25,741 nt of DNA. Source: Paramuribaculum sp. (GTDB lineage Bacteria; Bacteroidota; Bacteroidia; Bacteroidales; Muribaculaceae). The stretch's first letter is position 1. Each line of letters begins with the position of its first letter. The notes beneath the pieces were generated by a model. It did not search any database. It worked only from the letters and a program-made list of their open reading frames with translations, and was not told where the DNA came from. The stretch lies in contig VSPV01000024.1 of the NCBI GenBank assembly GCA_009775605.1, positions 1 to 25,741 of the forward strand, in the 5' to 3' direction. Shown here piece by piece: positions 1 to 7,521 of this stretch. The position numbers were made by a program, and so were the translations under genes.

Positions 1-90
1 TCAATGATAATCTTTACAAAGATATAAAAATCAACCCATTATAAGGATTTCATCACCCAAAATGTCCATTAGACCAAAATCTCACTTGTT
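1..90. other. AT-rich intergenic edge with a possible outward -7 box
   Basis: This stretch lies downstream of the tpx terminator and I find no supportable gene in it. On the minus strand, positions 17-24 read TATCTTTG, which fits the Bacteroidota -7 consensus TAnnTTTG. It would fire leftwards out of the window. There is no matching TTTG or TTG at 19-21 bp, so it is only a weak candidate for the promoter of a gene beyond the left edge. Confidence 0.25.
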
Positions 91-131
91 TAAAAACAAA
101 GCAAGAGCGGGGCCGGGGGCGCCGCTCTTGC
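91..131 (-). terminator. Rho-independent terminator of the tpx operon
   Basis: A perfect 10-bp inverted repeat (GCAAGAGCGG at 101-110, CCGCTCTTGC at 122-131) encloses an 11-nt GC-rich loop. On the minus strand the stem is followed at once by a T-rich tail (positions 100-91, TTTGTTTTTA). It begins 25 bp after the tpx stop codon, so it fits termination of the minus-strand transcript that carries the thioredoxin-fold gene and tpx. Confidence 0.85.
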
Positions 132-156
132 TGCCTACTGGGTGTAGGGGACGTGA

Positions 157-660
157 TTATTCTTTTATTGCGGAGATTGCTGCGGAGTAGTCGGGTTCGT
201 CAGTGATTTCATGTACGAGTTCGCGGTATTTCACACGGCCGTCGGGGCCGATCACCACCACGGCGCGTGCAAGCAGTCCGGCCAGCGGGCCGTCGCAGAG
301 CTGCACGCCGTATTCCTGCCCGAAAAGCGGGGAGCGGAAGGCGGACCCCACGGTTACGTTTTCAATGGCGTTGGCGGTGCAGAAACGTCCCATGGCAAAA
401 GGAAGATCCATCGAGGCGCATACCACGGCGGTGTCTTTGAGCGAGGCCGCTTCCTCGTTGAATTTCCTTACGCTGCGGGCGCATACCTCGGTGTCGAGGC
501 TCGGGAAAATGTTAAGTACCACTGTCTTGCCTTCGTAATCTGAGCTTTTTACAGGCGAAAGGTCGGCTCCGGCAAGATTGAACGACGGAGTTTTTGAGCC
601 TACGGCAGGCATCTGTCCGAAAGTGTGGCAGGCCGTGCCTTTGAAATATACTGTATCCAT
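157..660 (-). CDS. tpx: Thiol peroxidase (Tpx, atypical 2-Cys peroxiredoxin)
   Basis: The gene encodes 167 residues, the normal length for Tpx. The family reduces H2O2 and alkyl hydroperoxides and is recycled by thioredoxin. The peroxidatic site is visible as PSLDTEVC with Cys60 and the conserved Thr57. The resolving cysteine is Cys94 in the GRFC segment, about 34 residues later, which is the Tpx spacing for an intramolecular disulfide. Arg132 in LARAVVV is a plausible active-site arginine. There is no signal peptide, so the protein should be cytoplasmic. The ATG at 660 gives the usual short N-terminal strand. It lies 22 bp downstream of the thioredoxin-fold gene on the same strand, has no promoter box of its own that I can see, and is followed by a strong terminator, so the two genes probably form one transcript. 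Confidence 0.96.
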   Translation of the reverse strand: MDTVYFKGTACHTFGQMPAVGSKTPSFNLAGADLSPVKSSDYEGKTVVLNIFPSLDTEVCARSVRKFNEEAASLKDTAVVCASMDLPFAMGRFCTANAIENVTVGSAFRSPLFGQEYGVQLCDGPLAGLLARAVVVIGPDGRVKYRELVHEITDEPDYSAAISAIKE

Positions 661-682
661 AAATGTAGCTGAAAGTTGCTTG

Positions 683-1873
683 TTAGAGGATGTCGGTAAT
701 AGAATCGATATACTCTATAACATCTGAAGCAAGCCGATTGTTGCGCCCCGGCAGAACCTTTGTCACCTTCCCGGCGGTATCGCATACGATTACCGTCGGC
801 AGCTCCCGCGCTCCGAGGTCGCGGGCAAGGCCGCGGGCGCTCATAAGCAGGTGTTCGCCCGGACGCATGTCGGGCGCGAGCGCCTCTATGCGGTCCACAT
901 CGTTGCCGGTGAAGGCAAGTATCAGGTCGGCTCCCGGTTTCAGTGAGGCCACGGCTTTGCGCAGGTTCTCCACGGTGGCGGCTTCAGTCGTGTCTTCGTC
1001 GATTATAGCCAGAAGGGTAGGGCGCCGGAAAGGGTCGCCTTCCGCGCGTGTGTAGCGTTCGCCGGTGGTAGTAGGCAATGAGAAGCCGGGAAGAGGCTGA
1101 CCCGAGAGATGGCTCACATTCATTCTGGAGCTGCGCAGGCGCGTAAACGGCTCGGGAAACATGGCGGCGAGGGTTTGCTCGTTGATTTCGCCGCAATCGT
1201 GGGTGGGGCAACCGGAGTAGGCCACTGAGATAATCTGCTCGCTCGGCGCGCCCGGATTGTTGACAATTTCCAGAAATACGGGCAGCGACGTGGTCGGGTC
1301 GGTGATATAATTGAGGGTGCGCCCTGTAAGACCGTTGTGGGTATAAGTAGCTCTTACGGACTGCAGATGCCGTCCGCCTATGATAGTATCGGGATTGAAA
1401 CTGAGGGTATAGTCGGGGTCTCCGGCCATTTTACGGAGCTCCGCTCCTATGAAGGCCGGGAGCAGATAGGCGTATTGTGCGGTCTGCTGCATTCCGGCCG
1501 ACGGATTGGAGGGGCGGAACACGGTGGTGTCTTCCGCGGCATGGAATTCCGTAAGCTTGCGTCCTGAGAATCTGAAAAGGTTGCCGTGATAATAAGCGGC
1601 GAAACCGCCGGAACGGCCGTTTTCGGAATCGCGCCAGCGGATGATGTAGCTGCAAGGCGCAAGGGTGTCGCCGTCGGCCCGGCGCTGGGCGAGATTCACG
1701 TCACAGCCCACATCGGTCGACATTGCCTCCATGGTCATCGAGAAGCGTGCCGAATCGGTGTAGGCGTCGGTCGAAGAGAGCCGGTCGGCGATATGGCCGA
1801 TGCGCGGGTCGATATCGGTGGCTATGGCTGTCGAGGCGGCAAACAGGATGGAAATGGCAACAAGATATTTCAT
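683..1873 (-). CDS. Secreted protein with a C-terminal thioredoxin-like domain lacking CxxC
   Basis: The gene encodes 396 residues from the ATG at 1873. The frame stays open further upstream, but this start gives a clean signal peptide (about residues 1-18, ending in AIA) and sits about 25 nt after a good promoter. Residues 35-235 contain predicted beta strands with a lipoprotein-carrier (LolA-like) flavour, which is inference, and two cysteines (222, 227). Residues 258-396 look like an AhpC/TSA or TlpA-type thioredoxin fold: a PLPGFSLP entry strand, an RPTLLAII core strand, and a cis-Pro position in ELPT (Pro359). Where CxxC should follow the core strand the sequence is DEDTTEAA, so this domain cannot do thiol chemistry by the usual mechanism. 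It is followed by tpx. I do not recognise a named family. A periplasmic sensing or scaffold role is only a guess. Confidence 0.75.
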   Translation of the reverse strand: MKYLVAISILFAASTAIATDIDPRIGHIADRLSSTDAYTDSARFSMTMEAMSTDVGCDVNLAQRRADGDTLAPCSYIIRWRDSENGRSGGFAAYYHGNLFRFSGRKLTEFHAAEDTTVFRPSNPSAGMQQTAQYAYLLPAFIGAELRKMAGDPDYTLSFNPDTIIGGRHLQSVRATYTHNGLTGRTLNYITDPTTSLPVFLEIVNNPGAPSEQIISVAYSGCPTHDCGEINEQTLAAMFPEPFTRLRSSRMNVSHLSGQPLPGFSLPTTTGERYTRAEGDPFRRPTLLAIIDEDTTEAATVENLRKAVASLKPGADLILAFTGNDVDRIEALAPDMRPGEHLLMSARGLARDLGARELPTVIVCDTAGKVTKVLPGRNNRLASDVIEYIDSITDIL

Positions 1874-1903
1874 AATAATAAGCGTCGGATGAATCCGGGT
1901 ATG

Positions 1904-1933
1904 CAAAGATACCTGCTGAAATTTTAAACGCAA
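1904..1933 (-). promoter_or_regulatory. Primary-sigma promoter for the thioredoxin-fold gene and tpx
   Basis: Reading the minus strand, TTG (1933-1931) is followed by exactly 19 bp and then TATCTTTG (1911-1904). This matches the Bacteroidota -33/-7 consensus TTTG / TAnnTTTG. Transcription should begin near 1897-1900, giving a leader of about 25 nt before the ATG at 1873. This supports that ATG over starts further upstream. Confidence 0.75.
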
Positions 1934-2068
1934 TGCCGATTAAAAAGTTTTGTCCCCGTTCGAGAAACAATCAGGGAGTGCTTTTTGAAAAAAAATGGGG
2001 GCGGAGTGTAGCAAACGCGGGGTTGCTTCCGTCAGATAGATGTAACCCGACAGAAAACAGACGGAAAA

Positions 2069-2566
2069 ATGACCATCACAGAACAGTTTTTCAGAAACAA
2101 GATTATGCCATGCCATAAGGCGATGTATCGCCTGGCATACATGATTCTTGAAAACGAAGACGATGCCTCCGATGCAGTGCAGATGGCCATGACCCGTATC
2201 TGGGAACACCGTGATTCGATGCCGGAAATCGGCAATCCGAGGGCTTATTGCATTTCGGCGGCACGCTATGCGGCCATAGATATTGCCCGCGGCCGCAAAC
2301 CGTCCGACCGGCTTTCGGAAGCCGACGCTCTGGCAGCCTCCGATTCCATGGACGAGCGACTGGAAAAAGGCCAGGAACTCAGCACTGTGAAACGGATAAT
2401 GCGGCAGTTGCCTGAAAATCAGCAGCGCGTGCTCAGTCTCAGCGCATTCTCGGAATGCTCAAACACTGAGATTGCCCGGATCACGGGACTCTCGGATGCC
2501 AACGTGCGGACTCTGTTGAGCCGGGCACGCACAAAACTCAAACTCCTCTATTCCCAACAGCAATGA
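2069..2566 (+). CDS. ECF-type RNA polymerase sigma factor
   Basis: The gene encodes 165 residues, typical for an ECF (sigma-70 group 4) factor. Sigma region 2 covers about residues 8-75, with acidic core-binding features (EDDASDAVQ, then TRIWEHRD). Region 4 covers about 105-160 and contains the helix-turn-helix (NTEIARITGLSDANVRTLLSRAR). It should direct RNA polymerase to a small envelope-related regulon. It is the first gene of a four-gene operon: its TGA overlaps the ATG of the next gene in ATGA. The downstream single-pass membrane protein is the obvious candidate anti-sigma factor. I see no primary-sigma -7 box upstream, which leaves autoregulation possible. The targets cannot be read from this window. 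Confidence 0.95.
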   Translation: MTITEQFFRNKIMPCHKAMYRLAYMILENEDDASDAVQMAMTRIWEHRDSMPEIGNPRAYCISAARYAAIDIARGRKPSDRLSEADALAASDSMDERLEKGQELSTVKRIMRQLPENQQRVLSLSAFSECSNTEIARITGLSDANVRTLLSRARTKLKLLYSQQQ

Positions 2567-3321
2567 AACCAGATTTTACTCTCATCAACGATTATCTCCG
2601 TCGTTATTACGAAGGAAATACCACCCCGGCCGAGAACGCCATGCTTCTGTCTATGCTTGAAGCAGCCGACGATAGTGAGCTCACCCCTGAGCTCCGCATG
2701 GAGCGCGAGATTCTTCGCGCGGTCTGTGACTCAGGCATGGAACTTCAGTCGGAAATCGACATTCCCGACGGCCTGGAGCAGCGTCTGCTTGACGCCACGA
2801 TAGGCGAGGCATCGGCGGAAACAGCGGCGAGTCCGCGGCGAAGGCATGCTTCAGGATTTCTGTACCGCCTCATAGCTGCGGCCGCCGTAGTGGTCCTCGT
2901 GCTTGGTATCTCATGGCGTTTTTTCAGCTCGCGGACTGATGCGGGATCACAGGTGGAACGGCCCGTTCTTGTGGCCGAATCTGCTGAGGGTGACTCTTCG
3001 GCGGTAACTGACGCCGGTGCCGCTGCATTGCCCGAGGAACATCTGATAGCGGAGGCAACCACGGCCTCCAAGACCTCCAGTGTTACAGTGCGACCGGTGG
3101 CTGTCACCAACGCTGATGCGGAGGCTGAATGCAGCACCATAATGATTACCGAACAGGCCGACAGTCTCGAGGCCATGCGCGTGACCCTGCTGGCACTCCA
3201 GACCATCGACAGAGCCATGAACAAAGTAGGCGCTGAGCTGGCTCCGGCGGCGAAGAGCATCGAGGAGAGCAACAGGCAGATTGAAAATACAGCACAAATA
3301 ATCAAAAACTCATTGATATGA
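2563..3321 (+). CDS. Probable membrane anti-sigma factor
   Basis: The gene encodes 252 residues. The N-terminal 95 or so are charged, helical and predicted cytoplasmic (starting MKPDFTLINDYLRRYYEG), which is how Bacteroidota anti-sigma factors often begin. A single transmembrane helix lies at about 103-121 (IAAAAVVVLVLGISWRFF), preceded by Arg/His-rich residues 92-97. The remaining 130 residues are predicted periplasmic. They hold a low-complexity linker and a C-terminal amphipathic helix (about 200-250) that may form a coiled coil. There is no HxxxCxxC zinc motif, so it is not a ZAS-type anti-sigma. The assignment rests on position (ATGA overlap with the sigma gene) and topology. It overlaps the next gene by ATGA as well, which suggests translational coupling. 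Confidence 0.8.
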   Translation: MKPDFTLINDYLRRYYEGNTTPAENAMLLSMLEAADDSELTPELRMEREILRAVCDSGMELQSEIDIPDGLEQRLLDATIGEASAETAASPRRRHASGFLYRLIAAAAVVVLVLGISWRFFSSRTDAGSQVERPVLVAESAEGDSSAVTDAGAAALPEEHLIAEATTASKTSSVTVRPVAVTNADAEAECSTIMITEQADSLEAMRVTLLALQTIDRAMNKVGAELAPAAKSIEESNRQIENTAQIIKNSLI

Positions 3322-3782
3322 AACGAATCTACATTTTTTTAGCGGCGATTATACTTGCCGTAACCGGTTTGTCGGCGCAGACAAACGCCACTCGCGTTTT
3401 TGCCGACCTTGCAAAAATCAAAGGTGTCACCTCAGTGTATGTGAGCGGCCCGATGATGAAGCTGGGACTCTCGAAATTATCCGACAAAATCCGGATGGAA
3501 AACAATGGAATATCAATCAAAGGAATACAAAATCCGGGGGGACTGGAGCTTGTAAATGCCGAGAAACCTGAACTTGCTTCCCGACTTAAAGCGGCTGCTG
3601 CCGGAATACTCAAAGATAAAAATACCACCGTTCTTGTCGAAACCAAGGAAGACGGCGAGAGTGTGAATATTTTCTCTCCCGGTAAACTCGAAAATAATGT
3701 CATAAGAGATCTTATAATCGAGGTGTCTGAAAAAGATAAAGAATATACATTGATTTATATTCATGGCGACATTGAGATTTAA
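3318..3782 (+). CDS. DUF4252 family secreted protein
   Basis: The gene encodes 154 residues with a signal peptide of about 20 residues (ending LSAQ). The mature part has DUF4252 features: an early strand VTSVYVSGPMMKL, a central helical part, a strand with TTVLVETKEDGESVNIF, and the closing strands YTLIYIHGDIEI. DUF4252 proteins are small Bacteroidota envelope proteins without a known function and are repeatedly found next to ECF sigma / anti-sigma pairs. The ATG overlaps the anti-sigma stop (ATGA), and its own 3' end overlaps the following DUF4252 gene by 20 bp. The very tight packing suggests fixed stoichiometry with the regulators. It may be a target or a sensor partner of the anti-sigma factor, which is inference. 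Confidence 0.85.
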   Translation: MKRIYIFLAAIILAVTGLSAQTNATRVFADLAKIKGVTSVYVSGPMMKLGLSKLSDKIRMENNGISIKGIQNPGGLELVNAEKPELASRLKAAAAGILKDKNTTVLVETKEDGESVNIFSPGKLENNVIRDLIIEVSEKDKEYTLIYIHGDIEI

Positions 3783-4248
3783 GAGCGGCCTCAGGCTGGC
3801 TATGGTGGCGCTCGCGTGCGCACTGCTGTCGACTTCATGCGTGTCGTTCAAGCATAAGACTTTCCCTGAACTTGCCCGTTACAACGACAAGGAAGTGGAA
3901 GTGGTGAGAGTAAAAAGGGCAATGATGTCCATGTGTCGGCTGGGCCTTGGCAGTGAGATTGGTAAAGTGATGAAAGGAATGAAGGGTGTTGAGGTTATAG
4001 AATGCAAGAGCCGGGCTTCGGTGGCCGATTGCAGAAAGCTCCTTGCCGAAAAACAGATCGGCGATATGCTCATTGAGACAATTGACCGCTCGGATACCTT
4101 GAGAATATATGGCTATCCTCTCCCCGACGGACGTGTCGACCGGATGATGATCGTGGCCCAGGAGGCTCCCGACGATATGCAGCTGATTGTGATTTCCGGA
4201 AAAATCAATATCGCGGGCGACCTGTCGGAGCTGACGGGAAGCATCTGA
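3763..4248 (+). CDS. DUF4252 family lipoprotein
   Basis: The gene encodes 161 residues. An N-terminal hydrophobic stretch ends in a lipobox-like LLSTSC with Cys26, so the protein is probably a lipoprotein. The mature part repeats the DUF4252 plan of the gene before it: VEVVRVKRAMMSM, then VEVIECKS, a strand with DMLIETIDRSDTLRIYGY, and the closing strands MQLIVISGKINIAGDL. The two are therefore likely paralogues, one soluble in the periplasm and one membrane-anchored. Its start lies 20 bp inside the previous gene in another frame. It is the last gene of the operon: a primary-sigma promoter for the next gene begins 20 bp after its stop. Function is unknown. Confidence 0.85.
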   Translation: MATLRFKSGLRLAMVALACALLSTSCVSFKHKTFPELARYNDKEVEVVRVKRAMMSMCRLGLGSEIGKVMKGMKGVEVIECKSRASVADCRKLLAEKQIGDMLIETIDRSDTLRIYGYPLPDGRVDRMMIVAQEAPDDMQLIVISGKINIAGDLSELTGSI

Positions 4249-4268
4249 CAGCCGCTTTCGGCCGGAGG

Positions 4269-4300
4269 TTTGCAGATTACCTGAACATTCAGTAAATTTG
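4269..4300 (+). promoter_or_regulatory. Primary-sigma promoter for the GH2 gene
   Basis: TTTG (4269-4272), a 20-bp spacer and TAAATTTG (4293-4300) match both boxes of the Bacteroidota consensus. Predicted transcription start is about 4304-4307, leaving a leader of about 27 nt before the ATG at 4333. It separates the glycosidase transcript from the ECF operon upstream. Confidence 0.75.
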
Positions 4301-4332
4301 AATGGTATTCCGTCAAACCAACAATCCAGACC

Positions 4333-6396
4333 ATGTCATTAACGCTATCATTCGTAAAAACTCTCATAGGATCGGCTTTACTCGCAGCGGGTACGGCCGG
4401 TTCTTTTGCATCGTCGAGACAGACAATTCCGTTGAACAGCGACTGGCAGTTCCGTTTTTCCCATGAGGTAAACAACAGCGATTCGCGCCGGGTTGACCTT
4501 CCTCATACCTGGAACGCCCAGGATGCCCTGGTAGGTAAGATAGACTATAAGCGTGGAATAGGCAACTATACCAAGACAATTCCGGTGGGCGAGGATCTCC
4601 GGGGGAAGCGCCTTTACGTGAAATGCGACTGCGCCAACAGTGTGTGCAACCTGTTTGTCAACGGCAGGCATGTGGGTGAACATCGCGGAGGATATTCCGC
4701 ATTTGTGTTCGAAATTACCGATTTCGTTGACTACGGTAAGGATAATACGCTGCTGCTGAGAGTGAACAACGGCGAACAGCTCGATGTGATGCCTCTGGTG
4801 GGCGACTTCAATTTCTATGGCGGACTTTACCGTGATGTCAACCTTATTGTTGGCGACACCATCGGCATCTCCCTGCTCGATTACGGATCGCCGGGAGTGT
4901 ATCTGCGTCAGGACACGGTGAGCGAGCGCCATGCCGGTGTTACAGCCGGTGTGCGTCTTTCGGCGCGCACCGCCCGGCCGGAGGATGTGACATTGCGTAT
5001 CGAGGTGCTTGACGGCGACCGCAGCCTGCTTTCGCGCGAGAAGAGCGTGACAGTGCTTCCCGGCGCCGTGACGCAGCCGGACAGCCTCAAATTTGAGATT
5101 GACAATCCCCGGCTGTGGGACGGCCGCCGCGACCCGTTTATGTACTCCGTCGAAGTCAGCGTGCTGAAAGACGGCAAGGTGATTGACAGCGTGAGGCAGC
5201 CGCTTGGTCTGCGCTATTTCCACACCGATCCGCAGAAAGGTTTCTTTCTCAACGGACGTCATCTCCCTCTGCACGGCGTGAACCGCCATCAGGAGCGCGC
5301 CGGCATAGGCAACGCGCTTCTGCCTGAGCATCACCGCGAGGATATGGACATAATGCTTGACATGGGTGTGAACGCCATGCGTCTGGCCCATTACCAGCAG
5401 TCGGAATACATGTATGACCTCACTGACCGTAACGGCATAACCGTGTGGGCTGAAATCCCCTTTGTAGGGCCCGGCGGATATGCCGACAAGGGTTTCGTGA
5501 ACCAGGAATCCTTCAAGGCTAACGGGCGTCAGCAGCTCCGCGAGCTTATACGTCAGAACTACAATCACCCTTCAATCATGTTCTGGGGGCTTTTCAACGA
5601 GCTCAAGGAGGCCGGTGACAATCCGGTGGAATACGTGAAGGAACTCAATGTCATGGCTCACGCCGAGGACCTCACGCGCCCCACCACCGCGGCAAGCAAT
5701 CAGGGAGGCGCCCTCAACTTCATTACCGACAGTATAGCGTGGAACCGCTATGACGGATGGTATGGCTCGACACCCGCCACTCTCGCCACCTGGCTCGACG
5801 CCACCCATCGTGATTATCCGGAACTGCGCATAGGCATCAGCGAGTATGGTGCGGGCGCGAGCGTGCGCCATCAGCAGGATAGTGTTGTGCAGCCGGTGCC
5901 CTCGGGCCGCTGGCATCCCGAAAACTGGCAGCTGGTCTACCATATGGAGAACTGGCGCATAATCAGCAGCCGGCCGTTTGTATGGGGAAGTTTCGTTTGG
6001 AACATGTTTGACTTCGGGGCTGCGCACCGCACCGAAGGCGACCGCGACGGCATAAACGACAAGGGCCTGGTGACCCACGACCGCAAGACAAAGAAAGATG
6101 CGTATTATTTCTATCGCGCCAACTGGAATCCCGAACCGATGGTCTATATAGCCGGGAAGAGAGCCGACCGCCGCAGCCGGGAAACGACTGACGTCACCGT
6201 GTTCAGCAACAGCGGCCCTGTGACGCTTTACGTCAACGGAAAGAAAGCCGGGACAGCCCAGCCTGACAATACGATGGTATGCACCTTCAGCGGCGTGAAG
6301 CTTGCCGCAGGTGAGAATATAATCGAGGCCGTGGCCGGGGATAAAAAGCACCATCTGACCGACCGTTGTGTCTGGACCCTTTCCCCGCAATTGTAA
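4333..6396 (+). CDS. Secreted glycoside hydrolase family 2 enzyme, beta-galactosidase-like
   Basis: The gene encodes 687 residues with a signal peptide of about 27 residues, so it is exported. The GH2 domains appear in order: a jelly-roll sugar-binding domain (about 30-175, with LPHTWNAQD and the EHRGGYSAF segment), an immunoglobulin-like domain (about 190-290), a TIM barrel (about 295-600, opening with LHGVNRHQER), and a C-terminal beta domain (about 605-685). The catalytic acid/base is Glu423 in GLFNE and the nucleophile is Glu504 in GISEYG, both in the expected context. The family retains the anomeric configuration and cleaves terminal beta-galactosides or beta-glucuronides. Beta-galactosidase is the best guess, but substrate cannot be fixed from sequence alone. 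There is no SusC/SusD pair nearby, so this is not a classical polysaccharide utilisation locus. Confidence 0.92.
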   Translation: MSLTLSFVKTLIGSALLAAGTAGSFASSRQTIPLNSDWQFRFSHEVNNSDSRRVDLPHTWNAQDALVGKIDYKRGIGNYTKTIPVGEDLRGKRLYVKCDCANSVCNLFVNGRHVGEHRGGYSAFVFEITDFVDYGKDNTLLLRVNNGEQLDVMPLVGDFNFYGGLYRDVNLIVGDTIGISLLDYGSPGVYLRQDTVSERHAGVTAGVRLSARTARPEDVTLRIEVLDGDRSLLSREKSVTVLPGAVTQPDSLKFEIDNPRLWDGRRDPFMYSVEVSVLKDGKVIDSVRQPLGLRYFHTDPQKGFFLNGRHLPLHGVNRHQERAGIGNALLPEHHREDMDIMLDMGVNAMRLAHYQQSEYMYDLTDRNGITVWAEIPFVGPGGYADKGFVNQESFKANGRQQLRELIRQNYNHPSIMFWGLFNELKEAGDNPVEYVKELNVMAHAEDLTRPTTAASNQGGALNFITDSIAWNRYDGWYGSTPATLATWLDATHRDYPELRIGISEYGAGASVRHQQDSVVQPVPSGRWHPENWQLVYHMENWRIISSRPFVWGSFVWNMFDFGAAHRTEGDRDGINDKGLVTHDRKTKKDAYYFYRANWNPEPMVYIAGKRADRRSRETTDVTVFSNSGPVTLYVNGKKAGTAQPDNTMVCTFSGVKLAAGENIIEAVAGDKKHHLTDRCVWTLSPQL

Positions 6397-6405
6397 TTGC
6401 CCGGT

Positions 6406-6762
6406 ATGAAAAGGGAGGGTAAATCCGCAGTGATAATCCGCAGCCGGTTAGTGCCGAAAGGAATATGTATAAATCTTTTCGGGACGTTCTGGGCCAGAGA
6501 CACAAGCTGGATTGATAAGTATGTGGTCAATCACGAGCGGATTCATACTGCTCAACAGCGCGAAATGCTCTTCGTGCCGTTCTACATCATCTATGTGATT
6601 GAGTGGCTTATCCGGTGCGTTCAATACCGTGACCGGAAAAAGGCATATTACAACATCTCGTTTGAGCGCGAGGCTTACGCCAACGGCCATAATCTCAATT
6701 ATCTTTCGTCCCGAAAGTGCTACGCCTGGATTAAATATCTTAAGAGAGGGAAAAGAGAGTGA
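6406..6762 (+). CDS. Small membrane-associated HExxH (gluzincin-like) protein
   Basis: The gene encodes 118 residues from the ATG at 6406. A TTG nine bases earlier is also in frame but less likely. The sequence has HERIH at residues 43-47, a zinc-metallopeptidase HExxH signature, then a hydrophobic helix (about 55-72) and a later acidic motif FEREAYAN (86-93) where Glu87 or Glu89 could be the third zinc ligand. This arrangement resembles a stripped-down gluzincin core. Similar short uncharacterised proteins are familiar from Bacteroidota, but I know no assigned function. It begins 9 bp after the GH2 stop, so it is probably on the same transcript. Its last 23 bases overlap the 3' end of the convergent tatD gene. 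Whether it is an active peptidase is unproven. Confidence 0.75.
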   Translation: MKREGKSAVIIRSRLVPKGICINLFGTFWARDTSWIDKYVVNHERIHTAQQREMLFVPFYIIYVIEWLIRCVQYRDRKKAYYNISFEREAYANGHNLNYLSSRKCYAWIKYLKRGKRE

Positions 6763-7519
6763 GGGCGTTGGCGGTGGTGATTGAAGCGAGATTGTCGGGA
6801 GTAAGGTCGAGTGCTGAGGCCACGCGGGCAGCGGTGTGAACGAGATAGGCGCTTTCGTTGCGCTTACCGCGTTTGGGCACCGGGGCCAGATACGGCGAGT
6901 CTGTTTCCAGAAGCAGACGGTCGGTGCCGATTGCGGGGAGGGTGTCGACTAAGCGCGAGTTTTTGAATGTGACTATGCCGTTGATTCCGAAATAGAAGTC
7001 GACGGTGCGCCTTACGGCCTCCACATCCTCAGCCGTGCCTCCGAAGCTGTGCATCACTCCGGTGGCCTCCGGGAATTCCGAAAGCACTTCCAGCGTCTGA
7101 GGCAGTCCCTCGCGGCAGTGGATTATCACCGGAAGTTTTCTTGCGGCGGCCCACTGCATCTGCTGTTCGAGCGCCTGCATCTGCTGTTCGGCAAACTTCT
7201 TGTCCCAGTAAAGGTCTATGCCAATTTCTCCTATTGCAATGTAGTCGACGCTATGGCTTTCAAGCTCCTCACGGGTGGCCTCCAGGTCTTCGCGCCAGCC
7301 TTCGTTGATTTCGGTAGGATGAAGGCCCATTGCCATGAACGTGACGTCGGGGCGCTGCTCGTGGAGCCGGCGCATCGGCTCTATGGTGGTGAGGTCGACG
7401 TTGGGGAAAATCATGCGGTCAACCCCGGCCTCAAGCGCGCGGTCAACGGCGTCGGCTCCGGTCAGTCCCTCAGCGTCGAATTCGGGGAGATAAAGATGAG
7501 TATGGGTGTCGATCAGCAT
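6740..7519 (-). CDS. TatD family metal-dependent hydrolase (DNase)
   Basis: The gene encodes 259 residues, the usual length for the YcfH/TatD family of two-metal amidohydrolase-fold nucleases. Metal ligands are in place: His6 and His8 in DTHTHL, Glu98 in IGEIGID, His134 in IIHCREG, His157 in MHSFGG, and Asp207 in LETDSPYL followed by the family-typical APVPKRGKRNE. Characterised members act as 3'-5' exonucleases or deoxyribonucleases in the cytoplasm, with roles proposed in DNA repair and RNA quality control. The start lies 2 bp after the stop of the polyprenyl synthase gene, so it is the last gene of a three-gene minus-strand operon. Its 3' end overlaps the convergent HExxH gene by 23 bp. 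Confidence 0.94.
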   Translation of the reverse strand: MLIDTHTHLYLPEFDAEGLTGADAVDRALEAGVDRMIFPNVDLTTIEPMRRLHEQRPDVTFMAMGLHPTEINEGWREDLEATREELESHSVDYIAIGEIGIDLYWDKKFAEQQMQALEQQMQWAAARKLPVIIHCREGLPQTLEVLSEFPEATGVMHSFGGTAEDVEAVRRTVDFYFGINGIVTFKNSRLVDTLPAIGTDRLLLETDSPYLAPVPKRGKRNESAYLVHTAARVASALDLTPDNLASITTANALTLFSLS

Positions 7520-7521
7520 AA

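Noticed and set aside
4378..5568. 396-residue open frame on the minus strand inside the GH2 gene
   Set aside because: It is a shadow of codon structure in a GC-rich gene. The plus strand carries an unmistakable GH2 enzyme with catalytic residues, while this frame has no recognisable domain and no promoter.
4249..6762. Polysaccharide utilisation locus around the GH2 gene
   Set aside because: There is no SusC/SusD pair and no further glycosidase or sugar-sensing regulator next to it. The barrel protein at 10350-12881 is paired with GLPGLI, not SusD.
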